Below are positions 47,173 through 56,299 of a DNA stretch of 64,000 bases, piece by piece; the first letter of the stretch is position 1, and each line of letters opens with the position of its first letter. Under the pieces are notes generated by a model. That model was not told the origin of the DNA. It saw only the letters and a list, made by a program, of their open reading frames with translations, and searched no databases. The translations under genes and the position numbers were made by a program. This DNA is from Candidatus Ventrousia excrementavium (GTDB taxonomy: Bacteria; Bacillota; Clostridia; Oscillospirales; Butyricicoccaceae): positions 62,001-126,000 of the forward strand of contig DVMR01000033.1 of NCBI GenBank assembly GCA_018714845.1. The letters run 5' to 3'.

Positions 47173-48002
47173 CGCACAACCTCAAAGCTTTTGACGACGA
47201 AAACGCTTTTCAGCTCTTCGAGCGGCACGACGGGTTCGACGACGGCATAGCTCGAAATGCCATGACTTTCGGGCAAAAATTCCACGACAGTGCCCAGAAG
47301 AAGGCCCTGCGGGTACAATCCGCCATAGCCCGATGTCTCGACGAGGTCGCCCGGCTCGACATCGGCGTCATTTTGCAGATAGGACAATTTAAAGTGGCCG
47401 TCTGACAAAAGTTCAAGGCTTCCCTCAGACACAGCCGTTTCGCGCGTGCGGCTCAAAACCGCGCCCACATGAGTTGAAATGTCAAGTACAGTGAGCACCT
47501 CAGAGTAATTGGGGCCCACTTCAGACACATAGCCGACCATGCCCTCGCTGACGACGACGCAGTCGCCGACCTCGATGCCGTTGACGGACCCTTTGTCAAT
47601 GGTGAAGCCGCTGCGGTAGCTGCCTTCAGAGGCTGAAACGATGCTGCAGTACTCGAGATCAAACTCGCGGTGCTTTTGCTTCAGGCCGAGCATTTCGCGC
47701 AGGTCGGCGTTTTCGCTGAGCGCTTCGAGGTATTCGCGCTGCTGATTGCGCAGGTCGGCGAGCTCCTCTTTCAGGCGGGCATTTTCTTCCTGAAGCGAGC
47801 TGTAGCGGTAAAAGTATCCGAATATGCCGGAAGCCCAGTCAGTGACGGCGTTGACTCCCTTTTCAAGCGGTGTGACGACGGCGCCCATGACGCCGCTGAG
47901 CATGTTGGGACCGCCGAAAGCATAGACGCCCCCCATGATGACGCAGGCGGCGATGACGATGCCGAGTATGAACAAAAATGGCTTGGAACGAAATATCTTC
48001 AT
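47169..48002 (-). CDS. mreC: Rod shape-determining protein MreC
   Basis: 277 residues. Cytoplasmic stub, one membrane helix (~8-28), a coiled coil (~70-100, 'LQEENARLKEELADLRNQQ') and an extracellular beta-domain with 'GSVNGIEVGDCVVVSEGMVGYV' in part and 'LQNDADVEPGDLVETSGYGG'. It scaffolds PBP2. mreB, normally directly upstream, is absent: maf lies there instead, overlapping by 4 nt. Confidence 0.95.
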   Translation of the reverse strand: MKIFRSKPFLFILGIVIAACVIMGGVYAFGGPNMLSGVMGAVVTPLEKGVNAVTDWASGIFGYFYRYSSLQEENARLKEELADLRNQQREYLEALSENADLREMLGLKQKHREFDLEYCSIVSASEGSYRSGFTIDKGSVNGIEVGDCVVVSEGMVGYVSEVGPNYSEVLTVLDISTHVGAVLSRTRETAVSEGSLELLSDGHFKLSYLQNDADVEPGDLVETSGYGGLYPQGLLLGTVVEFLPESHGISSYAVVEPVVPLEELKSVFVVKSFEVVR

Positions 48003-48556
48003 GCCTGTGCTCCGATTTCCTCAAGCATTTTGCACAGGGTGCACAGCGGCAGCCCCATGACATTGTAAAAGTCCCCTTCAATGCGGTGGACAAAGGCGCC
48101 GCCGACGCCCTGAATGCCGTAGGCGCCCGCCTTGTCGAGCGGCTCGCCCGACTGCACATAACGCTCGATGTATGCGTCGGGAAGGGAGCGGAAATAAACG
48201 TCGGTCTGCTCGGCGCGCACCAGGAGGCGGTCTGCACGCCGTACGGCAACGCCGGTAAAGACCGTGTGCCGGTTGCCGGACAGCCGGCGCAGCATGGCGC
48301 GCGCCTCGCCTTCATCATGCGGCTTGCCCAGAATATCGCCGTCCAGGCAGACTACGGTGTCGGCGGCGATGACAGTGTCCTGTGCATCGGCCGTCACCGC
48401 CAGGGCCTTGCGCCGGGCCAGCTCGCACACCAGACGTCCGGGGTCACGCTCAGCGCACTGTTCGTCGCAGTTGGCCGGGCGCACGTCAAAGGAAATGCCC
48501 AGACCGCGCAGAAGCTGGCTGCGCCGCGGAGACGCCGACGCTAAAATGACCGCCAC
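47999..48556 (-). CDS. maf: Maf family nucleotide pyrophosphatase
   Basis: 185 residues, a house-cleaning dTTP/UTP-type pyrophosphatase. The N-terminal 'VILASASPRRSQLLRGLG' and 'VIAADTVVCLDG' with 'GNRHTVFTGVAV' and 'AGAYGIQGVGGAFV' are conserved. I use GTG 48556, directly after the dut stop; the longer frame upstream overlaps dut. Linked to mreC, as in Bacillus and many Clostridia. Confidence 0.94.
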   Translation of the reverse strand: MAVILASASPRRSQLLRGLGISFDVRPANCDEQCAERDPGRLVCELARRKALAVTADAQDTVIAADTVVCLDGDILGKPHDEGEARAMLRRLSGNRHTVFTGVAVRRADRLLVRAEQTDVYFRSLPDAYIERYVQSGEPLDKAGAYGIQGVGGAFVHRIEGDFYNVMGLPLCTLCKMLEEIGAQA

Positions 48557-48557
48557 G

Positions 48558-49004
48558 TCAGCGCACGCCGGTCGAGCCGAAGCCGCCGTCCTGCCGGGTG
48601 CTGTCGGACAGCTCAGCCTCGCGCAGCGCGGGCCGGACAAAGGGCACGATGAGCAGCTGGGCGATGCGGTCGCCGTTTTGCACGGTGTAGGGGGTATCGC
48701 CCTGATTGATGAGGGCGACGAGCACTTCGCCGCGGTAGTCGGGGTCAATAAGCCCCACGCCGTTGGAAAGACCCAGCCCCACGCGGTTGGCCAGTCCCGA
48801 CCGGGCCATGACCAGCCCCGCGCACTGCGGGGGCAGTTCGATGGCAATGCCGGTGGGAATCAGGCTGCGCCCGCTGGCGGGAATGGTGACAGGATGCTCT
48901 AAAAAGGCGCGCAAATCCATGGCGGCCGCGCCGTCGGTCTGGTATTCCGGAAGCGGCGGCACCTGGCCGTGATGGGGCAGCCGCTGGATTTTCATTTCAG
49001 TCAT
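48558..49004 (-). CDS. dut: dUTP diphosphatase
   Basis: 148 residues, trimeric dUTPase. Motifs: 'GAAAMDLRA' (1), 'ARSGLANRVGLGLSNGVGLID' region (2-3, with 'RSGLA' and 'GVGLIDPDYRGE'), 'GDRIAQLLIVPF' (4) and the C-terminal 'RQDGGFGSTG' (5). It hydrolyses dUTP to dUMP, protecting DNA. ATG has GGAG upstream; the maf start follows its stop by one base. Confidence 0.96.
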   Translation of the reverse strand: MTEMKIQRLPHHGQVPPLPEYQTDGAAAMDLRAFLEHPVTIPASGRSLIPTGIAIELPPQCAGLVMARSGLANRVGLGLSNGVGLIDPDYRGEVLVALINQGDTPYTVQNGDRIAQLLIVPFVRPALREAELSDSTRQDGGFGSTGVR

Positions 49005-49029
49005 GACAACTCTCCTTTAAAGTCCGGGG

Positions 49030-51129
49030 CTATTCAACGCCCCGGTAATACAGTCCGCGGGTGATGCGGTCGGGCGCGCGCCCCCCGCCGTGGACATAGG
49101 CTGAGGCGGCTTCTTCACATTCACGCGCGTTTTCAGTGGTAAAGCACAGGCGCAGATGGCTGACACCCAGCCCTTTAAGATCATCAGCCTTATCGGCCAG
49201 ATACAGCTTGTCAGCGTTGTACAGGGTGTTGCGGCAGCCGCTCTCAGGCAGCAGAGGGAAGCTGCGGCCTGTTTTGTCAATGATGGCGGCCGGAGCGCCG
49301 TCACAGGTGCACTCGCCGGTGCGCCGGCGGATGACGCAGTTTTCTGTCACCATGAGCGGCAGCCGGCCGTACGCGATGAGCTCAGTGGGCATGGAATGGG
49401 ACAGGCTGCGCACCTGTGCCAGGTTCATTTCAAAGGACAGCGTGGCCGAAGAAAGCCCGAGCGCGCGCAGCTCCTTGAGAGTCTGCGAGTTCATGACGTT
49501 GAGGCCAAAGTCGCCCCGCAGTTCAAAGCCCAGACCGCTGAGCAGCGCCGGATGCGCCAGGTTGCCGCACACGAGCGCCGAAACACCGGCGTCTTTGACG
49601 CGGCGCAGCAGCTCGATCTGCCCGGGCCATTCGTTGTCAAAGGTGACGCGGTCGAGCACAGCGCCTATTTTCTGCCCTTTGCGCGTCAGCGCGCGCACCA
49701 CGTCGCCGTGACGGTCGAGCTCGCGCAGCGGCAGGTAAAGATAGTCGGGCCCCATGTCGAGCAGCCGGGGAGTGACTTGGTCCAGCCGGACAAAGGAAAA
49801 GATGTAACCCGGCCCGCCCTCATGGCCGCCGCGGTGAAGCCCGGGCTCCCACACGCCGGTGCGGCGTTCGGGGGCCTTCTGGCGCACGGCCTCGAGCCCC
49901 TCAAGACAGCGGCGGCGCAGGGCGTTGACGGCGCTCATCGGCACGCGCAGGCCGTCGTCCAGCTCTACAGCGACATCCCGCGCGTCAAAGACCGTGCCGC
50001 CGGTTTTGCGCAGGCCGCTTTCGACTTCGTCAGACGTTGTGGCGCGGGTGCGGGCCGTCTCAGCCGGCAGCGCCTGCGACTGGTACTCAAATCCGTCGGC
50101 GTCGCACACGCGCAGTGAAACCGGCTGGCCCTGCCGGGCAGAAAAAGCCATGTCAACGGGCACGCAGGGCGGTTCGGGCTCGGATTTGTAGATGCTCTGC
50201 GCCTGCTGGTACAGGGCGCGGGCCTCGCGGGCGCTTTGCTCGTCGCGCGCTCCAAACATATTCTCGCCCTTTTTGCCCGCCAGATAACCATCAGTAAAGC
50301 CGTCGCGGGAAAAAACAACGCGCAGACGCTCAAGCTCCTCGCGCGTGGGCTCGCGGTTTTCTCGCACAGCGTCTTTATAGGTCTTGGTTGCCAGGGCGAC
50401 GTATTCCGGCCGCTTCATGCGGCCTTCGATTTTGAGGCACCTGACGCCGGCCTGCGCAAGCTCGCCCAGATGCCCTGCGGCGCTTAAGTCCTTCAGGCTC
50501 AAAAGGGGCGACGCCGGGCCGCCGAAAAAGGAATAGTTCATGCGGCAGGGCTGGGCGCAAAGTCCGCGGTTGCCCGAGCGGCCGCCGATGGCCGCCGACA
50601 GAAAGCACTGGCCGCTGTAGCACATGCACAGCGCGCCGTGACAGAAGACTTCGATTTCGATGGGCGAACGCTCACAGATGAAGCGGATTTCTTCGATGGG
50701 CAGCTCGCGCGACAAAACGACGCGCGACAGTCCCAGCTTGTGCGCGGCCAGAACGCCGCCCAGACTGTGCACAGTCATCTGTGTCGAGCCGTGCAGCGGC
50801 AGGTCGGGTGCCAGAGCGCGCATCATGCGCACCATGCCCAGGTCCTGAACAATGACGCCGTCCGCGCCCAGCGTGTTGATTTGTGAGACCAGCTCTTTGG
50901 CCGCAGGCATCTCGCGGTCAGTGACCAGCGTGTTGACGGTGACATAGGTCTTGACGCCGCGCAGGCGGCAGTAGCGCATGGCGGCGGCCAGCTCGTCATC
51001 GCCCAGGTTTTTGGCGTTGCGGCGGGCATTGAAGCCGCCTGCACCGAAATAAACGGCGTCGGCGCCGGCGCGGACCGCCGCGGTCAGCGCCTCAAATGAG
51101 CCGGCCGGGCTGAGTATCTCAAGAGGCAA
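49030..51129 (-). CDS. U32 family peptidase-like protein (RlhA-like)
   Basis: 699 residues. 'LEILSPAGSFEALTAAVRAGADAVYFGAGGFNAR' features at the N-terminus (key part 'AVRAGADAVYFG') and the Cys-rich 'EVFCHGALCMCYSGQCFLSA' segment with 'GNRGLCAQPCR' are the U32 signature that holds an Fe-S cluster. The extra C-terminal region (DUF3656-like) and size resemble RlhA, which hydroxylates 23S rRNA cytidine; proteolysis is doubtful for this family. It follows zapA by 36 nt, a common clostridial pairing. Confidence 0.9.
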   Translation of the reverse strand: MPLEILSPAGSFEALTAAVRAGADAVYFGAGGFNARRNAKNLGDDELAAAMRYCRLRGVKTYVTVNTLVTDREMPAAKELVSQINTLGADGVIVQDLGMVRMMRALAPDLPLHGSTQMTVHSLGGVLAAHKLGLSRVVLSRELPIEEIRFICERSPIEIEVFCHGALCMCYSGQCFLSAAIGGRSGNRGLCAQPCRMNYSFFGGPASPLLSLKDLSAAGHLGELAQAGVRCLKIEGRMKRPEYVALATKTYKDAVRENREPTREELERLRVVFSRDGFTDGYLAGKKGENMFGARDEQSAREARALYQQAQSIYKSEPEPPCVPVDMAFSARQGQPVSLRVCDADGFEYQSQALPAETARTRATTSDEVESGLRKTGGTVFDARDVAVELDDGLRVPMSAVNALRRRCLEGLEAVRQKAPERRTGVWEPGLHRGGHEGGPGYIFSFVRLDQVTPRLLDMGPDYLYLPLRELDRHGDVVRALTRKGQKIGAVLDRVTFDNEWPGQIELLRRVKDAGVSALVCGNLAHPALLSGLGFELRGDFGLNVMNSQTLKELRALGLSSATLSFEMNLAQVRSLSHSMPTELIAYGRLPLMVTENCVIRRRTGECTCDGAPAAIIDKTGRSFPLLPESGCRNTLYNADKLYLADKADDLKGLGVSHLRLCFTTENARECEEAASAYVHGGGRAPDRITRGLYYRGVE

Positions 51130-51165
51130 AGCAAAAACCCCCTCGCGGTTTATCGAAGCGCGCCG

Positions 51166-51468
51166 TCATTTTGCGGCAGCGGCCTTTTTCAGCTTGGCAA
51201 TTTCGGCGCGCAGCGCGGCGTTTTCCTCGGCATATGAGCGAATCTGACCGCGCAGCCCGTCAGAGGCGTCGAGCGCCTTATAATACAGGTCGGCAATGTT
51301 CATGGCAGCCAGCACGGTGCAGTCCAGCGTGCCCAGGCGGCTTTGCTTTTTGACCTCGGCGATGTTGCCGCTGACCAGAGCGGCGGCCTTTTTGATGTAC
51401 TCTTCGTTCTCTTCCGCGACCACGGTGTAGTCCTTTCCGTCAATGGTGACGACGACGCGGTTGAGCAT
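51166..51468 (-). CDS. zapA: Cell division protein ZapA
   Basis: 100 residues. 'NRVVVTIDGKDYTVVAEENEEYIKKAAALV' features at the N-terminus (key part 'VTIDGKDYTV') and a long C-terminal coiled coil ending 'ENAALRAEIAKLKKAAAAK' identify ZapA, which bundles FtsZ. ATG 51468 has AAAGGAG 9 nt upstream. It appears to be the first gene of the minus-strand cluster reaching to mrdA. Confidence 0.92.
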   Translation of the reverse strand: MLNRVVVTIDGKDYTVVAEENEEYIKKAAALVSGNIAEVKKQSRLGTLDCTVLAAMNIADLYYKALDASDGLRGQIRSYAEENAALRAEIAKLKKAAAAK

Positions 51469-51645
51469 GATGCAAAACTCCTTTCCTGCGGAAAAATTCC
51501 GCACGGGCTGCAGATATTCATATCATAGCATAAAACGACAGACTTTTAAACGGCAACAGAAAAATTTCATATAATCTTCACGACTGCAGTTTCAAACTGG
51601 GCCCCCGGAAGCCCGGTGCTGTGATAAAAGTTTTTTCGGGCGTGA

Positions 51646-51674
51646 TTGATAACTTTTGACAGTTTTGGTATAAT
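51646..51674 (+). promoter_or_regulatory. Promoter of the methyltransferase-nuclease pair
   Basis: TTGATA (51646-51651), 17 nt, TATAAT (51669-51674); leader ~45 nt with GGGGGG before the ATG. The 258-nt spacer to zapA otherwise shows only AT-rich sequence. Confidence 0.75.
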
Positions 51675-51726
51675 ACAAAAAGAGCTTTGCGCGGCTGCGG
51701 CCGCAATCAATACCCGGGGGGACTGC

Positions 51727-52848
51727 ATGATATATCAAAGCGTGACCTCGCCTGCCGAAAGGGACTATCTGACAGCGCAGCTGATTACTTATCTGGGCAA
51801 CAAGCGCGCGCTGCTTGACTTTATCGGCTCGGCTGTTGAGCTGGTGAAGACCGAGCTCGGACAGGATAAGCTGTCAATCGGCGATTTCTTTTCCGGCTCG
51901 GGCGTTGTTGCCCGTTACTTCAAGCACTGTGCCAGCCGCTTGGTCGTCAACGACCTTGAGCGCTATTGCGAAGTGCTGAATCAGTGCTATCTTTCCAACC
52001 GGTCGCAGCTGGACCTTGACCGTCTGCACAGCATCCATGACGGGCTGTGCAGCAGGCTGGATGGCGAGCTCGACGAAGACGGCATCATTGCCCGCATTTA
52101 CGCCCCGCGCGACGAGAACAACATCCGGCCCGGGGAACGCGTTTTCTACACCCCGCGCAACGCGCGGTTTATCGACACCGCACGCCGGCTGATCGGCGAG
52201 CTGCCGCCCGAAGAGCAGCCGTATTTTCTCGCCCCGCTTCTGTCAGAGGCGTCCATCAAAAGCAATACCGCAGGCGTGTTCAAGGGGTTTTACAAGGACG
52301 CGCGCACCGGCATCGGCCAGTTCGGAGGCACGGCGCGCAATGCGCTGTCGCGCATCTGCTGCGAAATCACCCTTCCCTTCCCTGTTTTCAGCAGCTATGA
52401 GTGCCCGGTCGATATTCTCCGGGGCGATGCGCTCGACGCGGCCCGGCAGCTTGAGATGCTTGACCTTGTTTATCTGGACCCGCCGTACAACCAGCATCCC
52501 TATGGCTCCAATTACTTTATGCTCAACCTCATCTGCGATTACTGTGAGCCTGAGGAAATCAGCGCCGTAGCCGGCATCCCCCGCGAGTGGAACCGTTCCC
52601 GCTACAACCGCGTGGGCATTGCCTTTGAAACGCTGGCTGAGCTGTGCGCTGCCGTCAGAGCCAAATATCTGCTGGTCTCTTTTAACTCTGAGGGCTTCGT
52701 CACCCGGGGCGAAATGACGCATATGCTTTCCCACCTGGGAAAAGTGCAGGTGCTTGAAACACCGTACAATGCCTTCCGCGGTTCACGCAACCTGCAAAAT
52801 CGTGATTTGCATACAACAGAATACCTCTTTCTCGTGCGTAAAGCCTGA
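51727..52848 (+). CDS. D12-class adenine-specific DNA methyltransferase
   Basis: 373 residues. Motif X 'YLGNKRALLDFI' (22-33), AdoMet motif I 'DFFSGSGVVARYFK' (53-66, FSGSG) and catalytic motif IV DPPY (251-254) in 'YLDPPYNQHPYGSNYFM' give the order X-I-IV of alpha-group N6-adenine methylases. It should methylate adenine in a specific sequence that cannot be predicted here. The variable target-recognition region is ~100-220. The gene has its own promoter and precedes an HNH nuclease gene by 49 nt, which suggests a restriction-modification pair. Confidence 0.9.
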   Translation: MIYQSVTSPAERDYLTAQLITYLGNKRALLDFIGSAVELVKTELGQDKLSIGDFFSGSGVVARYFKHCASRLVVNDLERYCEVLNQCYLSNRSQLDLDRLHSIHDGLCSRLDGELDEDGIIARIYAPRDENNIRPGERVFYTPRNARFIDTARRLIGELPPEEQPYFLAPLLSEASIKSNTAGVFKGFYKDARTGIGQFGGTARNALSRICCEITLPFPVFSSYECPVDILRGDALDAARQLEMLDLVYLDPPYNQHPYGSNYFMLNLICDYCEPEEISAVAGIPREWNRSRYNRVGIAFETLAELCAAVRAKYLLVSFNSEGFVTRGEMTHMLSHLGKVQVLETPYNAFRGSRNLQNRDLHTTEYLFLVRKA

Positions 52849-52897
52849 GCGGGGCTTTTGCCGCTTGATCCATTCGCTGTAGAAAAGGAGTAGGATT

Positions 52898-53944
52898 ATG
52901 ACAAATGTTACCAAAATTATCGAAGTCATCAATGCCAATGGCCGTCAGGGCCCCAAGGACCTGAAAAGCCGCGAGGTCTACAACTGGGTCAAGCGCGACC
53001 TTGACATCAGCTATGAAGATTATCTGTCTGTGTTGCAGGCCAACGCCATCCCGGCAGATGAGCGAATGCGCTTCCGCAATGCGTATTTCATTGTGTCGTC
53101 AAGCGGTGTGTACTCCTTTTTTAAGTCGAGCGAAGAGGAGCTGCGGCCCTACATCTGCTACATCATTTACAAGACCCCGTACTTAAGAAGCTCAGAAATC
53201 AAGGACAGGATGAAAGAAATCTACCCTCACTTCACCCTGATCGACCAGATGCTGCAGCAGAATCTGACGGCCCCCCAGTGCGTCGTCGACCAGACCATCC
53301 GCAATGTACTGGTTTCAAACTACGAGCGTCAGGCCAACCGCGAGCTGTTCGAGCGTTCGCCCGTACGGCCGTACATTTACACCATCAAGCCGGCGGGCGC
53401 TGAGCTGGCACTGCAGGTCGAGCGTGCGCTTGTGAGCGGCACGGTGAGCATACCGGCACCTGTGCGCAACTGGGTGCACGACCAGGGCCCCGCACTGATT
53501 ATTGCCGAGCCCTATTCGGACGAAGAGCTGGCCCAGCTCCGCGAGCGCAGCAGCAGCTTTCGCTACAAAGCGCCGGAAGCCGGCCTGGCCGAACACCGCG
53601 AGCGCGACAACCGTCTGAAGGCGACCCGGCTGCGTCAGGCCGACTACCGCTGCTCGATTGACGAAAGCCACCGCAGCTTTGCAGCGCCCAACATGCCCAA
53701 CTTTGTAGAGTGCCACCACATCGTACCACTGGCTGCTCAGCGCGAGGTGCCGGATATCAATCTCGACTGCCTGGAAAACCTGGCCCCCATGTGCCCGGTC
53801 TGCCATTCGGCCATTCACTGCGGCACTGATGAGGTGCGCCGCGACATGTTCGAGCGCCTGCTCGTCCGTTATGAAAATAGCCTGCAATCCATCGGGATTT
53901 CGGCCGAGCAGGCCCGTGAATTATTTGAAAAATACAACATGTAA
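52898..53944 (+). CDS. HNH endonuclease, probable restriction partner of the methyltransferase
   Basis: 348 residues. The C-terminal nuclease (~250-310) has Cys252, 'FVECHHIVPL' (His273/274), Asn294 in 'CLENLAPMCPVCHSAIH' and the zinc cysteines 299 and 302, a complete HNH/beta-beta-alpha-metal site. The N-terminal ~200 residues contain two helical segments that look like winged-helix DNA-binding modules (~1-75 and ~80-160). ATG has AAAGGAG upstream. Together with the methyltransferase it would form a type II R-M system; no vsr, C-protein or mobility gene is visible. I know no characterised enzyme with this layout. Confidence 0.8.
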   Translation: MTNVTKIIEVINANGRQGPKDLKSREVYNWVKRDLDISYEDYLSVLQANAIPADERMRFRNAYFIVSSSGVYSFFKSSEEELRPYICYIIYKTPYLRSSEIKDRMKEIYPHFTLIDQMLQQNLTAPQCVVDQTIRNVLVSNYERQANRELFERSPVRPYIYTIKPAGAELALQVERALVSGTVSIPAPVRNWVHDQGPALIIAEPYSDEELAQLRERSSSFRYKAPEAGLAEHRERDNRLKATRLRQADYRCSIDESHRSFAAPNMPNFVECHHIVPLAAQREVPDINLDCLENLAPMCPVCHSAIHCGTDEVRRDMFERLLVRYENSLQSIGISAEQARELFEKYNM

Positions 53945-53969
53945 TTTAAGCAAAATAAATTCCTTTTTG

Positions 53970-53997
53970 TTTTGGGCAGCGTTTGCGCTGCCCAAAA
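53970..53997 (+). terminator. Terminator after the HNH gene
   Basis: A 12-bp perfect stem (53970-53981 with 53986-53997), 4-nt loop, then TGTCTTTT. Confidence 0.85.
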
Positions 53998-54061
53998 TGT
54001 CTTTTAAAGTGGTTTGTGATATTGTCTAAAATCGCCCGGCAGATTTAATGCTTTATTGCCA

Positions 54062-54090
54062 TTGACAAATTGTTGAGGTCTCTTTACTAT
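54062..54090 (+). promoter_or_regulatory. Promoter of the hydrolase-pepC operon
   Basis: TTGACA (54062-54067), 17 nt, TACTAT (54085-54090); an overlapping TATAAT at 54088-54093 is an alternative -10 with a longer spacer. Confidence 0.65.
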
Positions 54091-54123
54091 AATATTATAT
54101 AACAATATAAAAGGAGAGGCTGT

Positions 54124-54939
54124 ATGGACGTTTTGTCAATGCTCAGGAACGATCCGGCCGTTGTGCGGGCCGAACAGGCGCAGGCCCCGGAGGAATATGC
54201 GCAGACCGCACAGCTGTACACCTTCCGGTACCGCAGCGCCAGCGAAGAGGTCGAGGGAATGCTGGCTGTTCCCGCAGACTTGGATGGGCCGCTGCCAGCC
54301 GTTGTCTACTGTCATGGCGGCAACCGGGACCTGTCCCCCATGCGGCCGGCCACGGCCTGCCGGCTTGCGGCTGCGGGATATGCCGGCATCGGCAGCCAGT
54401 ACCGCGGGTGCAGCGGCAGCACCGGCTCTGACGAGTTCGGCGGGGCCGACGTGCTCGACGTCATCCGGGTTACCGACCTTGTGCTGCGGCTTCCGTTTGT
54501 GCGTACGGATGGCGTATATATGCAGGGACACTCGCGCGGGGGCATGATGGCTTATCTGTGCGCCGCCTGTGACCGGCGCATCCGCGCAGTGGCCATCGGC
54601 GCCGGCGTGGCAGACTGCGTCATGATGTATAATCGCCGTGAGCAGGCCATGAAGCAGGTTTTTCATGAGCTGGTGGGCGGTTCGCCCGAGCAGCTGCCCG
54701 AAGAGTTCCGGCGGCGTTCGGCGGTCTGCTGGGCAGAGCGCATTGAAGCGCCCGTGCTCATCTGCCAGGGCACCGGCGACTGGCGTGTTGACCCGCAGCA
54801 GTCGATTGATATGGACGCAGCACTGGAAGCGGCGGGAAAAGAACATCGGCTTATTTTGTATGAAGAGGCCGACCATTCTCTGAAAAATACAGGCTATTGG
54901 GCGGATGTGCTCGATTGGTTCAGAGCGCATCCACTGTAA
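54124..54939 (+). CDS. Alpha/beta hydrolase (prolyl oligopeptidase / dienelactone hydrolase-like)
   Basis: 271 residues. 'VVYCHGGNRDL' provides the oxyanion hole; the nucleophile Ser is in 'MQGHSRGGMMAY' (~138), the acid in 'GTGDWRVDPQQS' and the base in 'EEADHSL'. This S9-like group often acts as short-peptide hydrolase or acyl esterase. It precedes aminopeptidase C by 21 nt, so both may process peptides brought in by the importer encoded downstream. ATG has AAAGGAGAGG upstream. Confidence 0.88.
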   Translation: MDVLSMLRNDPAVVRAEQAQAPEEYAQTAQLYTFRYRSASEEVEGMLAVPADLDGPLPAVVYCHGGNRDLSPMRPATACRLAAAGYAGIGSQYRGCSGSTGSDEFGGADVLDVIRVTDLVLRLPFVRTDGVYMQGHSRGGMMAYLCAACDRRIRAVAIGAGVADCVMMYNRREQAMKQVFHELVGGSPEQLPEEFRRRSAVCWAERIEAPVLICQGTGDWRVDPQQSIDMDAALEAAGKEHRLILYEEADHSLKNTGYWADVLDWFRAHPL

Positions 54940-54960
54940 TCTGAAAAGGAGGAACTGAAT

Positions 54961-56292
54961 ATGAAAAATATTGATCAAGAGCTGCTGCGGCGCTGCCGTG
55001 AGCAGGTGGAAGCGGACAAATGTGCCGCTGTCGCCATGCGTGCCGTGACCCGTGTAGGGCCGTTGCAGGCCGGCATGGACGTCGACGCGCAGCGCAAGCT
55101 GCCGTATGCCTTTTCCATTGACTTGAAGGAGCAGGGCATCACCGACCAGGGGCAGAGTCTGCGCTGCTGGACCTTTGCCTCGCTCAACCCCATCCGTCAG
55201 AATATGGCCCGCACCCTTGACATGCAGGACCAGGGCTTTGAGCTGTCGCAGAACTACACTTATTTTTATGACCAGCTTGAAAAGAGCGGCCGCGCTCTGA
55301 GCGAGGCTATAGCCCGCATTGAAGAGCCGCTCGACAGCCCTGAAATGCTGCGCCTGCTGCGCCAGCCGGTGGCAGACAGCGGGCAGTGGTATATTTTTAT
55401 TGATCTGGCGGCAAAATATGGCGTGGTTCCCAAAAGCGTCATGCCGGACACCCAGTGCTCGCCCGACACCCGCTACGTCACCCGCACGCTGGGCGACAAG
55501 CTGCGCCTGTCCATCAAGCAGATGCGCGATGATTATGCCGAGCACCACAGCGTCGAGCGGCTTGAGGCGCTGCGCGAAAAACAGCTTGAGGGCGTCTACA
55601 GTATTCTGTGCCGTTTTCTGGGCCTGCCGCCCGAGACCTTTACCTTTGGATATCACGACCGCAAGGGCCAGTGGCACTGCCTTGAGAATATCACGCCGCA
55701 GGAGTTCTTCCGCAAATACGGCGGCATGAATCCTGACGACTATATGTTTGTCATTCATCATCCCTCGCAAAAGCGTCCCTTCATGCAGACCTATTACATC
55801 GAAGACTACACTGGCAAGGCCCCTGAGCGTCCCTGCCCCGCTATTCTGCTCAACGTCGACCTGCCGCTTATCAAAAAGGCCGTTATCGCGCAGCTCCAGG
55901 CCGGAGAACAGGTTGTCATGGGATGTGACGTTGCCAAGCAGTCGAGCAAGCCGGCCGGCCTGATGGACGCGCAGCTCTATCCGTTTGAAGAGCTGTTCGG
56001 CACTGAGCTCGAGATGAGCAAGGCGGACCGCATTTTGTACAAGGGCACCTGCGGCACCCACATCATGAGCTTCAGCGGCGTCAACCTGCGTCCTGACGGA
56101 ACGCCTGACCGCTGGAAGGTCCAGAACAGCTACGGTGCCGGCATGGGCATTGCCGGCCATTACGTCATGTCGGACAGCTGGTTTGACGAGTATGTTCTGA
56201 GCGTCGTCGTGCGCAAGGACCTGGCCGACCCCGCCCTGGTCGAGGCCTATGAAAAGACCCCGCTCCCCATGTCCATGAAAGAGTGGTATTGA
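54961..56292 (+). CDS. pepC: Aminopeptidase C (bleomycin hydrolase family, C1B)
   Basis: 443 residues, typical length. The catalytic Cys is in 'DQGQSLRCWTFASLNPIR' (about residue 70), the His in 'GTCGTHIMSFSGV' and the Asn in 'RWKVQNSYGAGMG'. Papain-like cytoplasmic hexamer that removes N-terminal residues from peptides. The Cys context is 'LRCW' where many relatives have 'GRCW', a small change. It is followed by a strong terminator and then by the peptide importer operon. Confidence 0.95.
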   Translation: MKNIDQELLRRCREQVEADKCAAVAMRAVTRVGPLQAGMDVDAQRKLPYAFSIDLKEQGITDQGQSLRCWTFASLNPIRQNMARTLDMQDQGFELSQNYTYFYDQLEKSGRALSEAIARIEEPLDSPEMLRLLRQPVADSGQWYIFIDLAAKYGVVPKSVMPDTQCSPDTRYVTRTLGDKLRLSIKQMRDDYAEHHSVERLEALREKQLEGVYSILCRFLGLPPETFTFGYHDRKGQWHCLENITPQEFFRKYGGMNPDDYMFVIHHPSQKRPFMQTYYIEDYTGKAPERPCPAILLNVDLPLIKKAVIAQLQAGEQVVMGCDVAKQSSKPAGLMDAQLYPFEELFGTELEMSKADRILYKGTCGTHIMSFSGVNLRPDGTPDRWKVQNSYGAGMGIAGHYVMSDSWFDEYVLSVVVRKDLADPALVEAYEKTPLPMSMKEWY

Positions 56293-56299
56293 TTTGATG

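Noticed and set aside
51646-53944. Mobile island carrying the methyltransferase-nuclease pair
   Set aside because: No integrase, transposase, direct repeat or tRNA flank is visible, and base composition is close to that of the neighbours.
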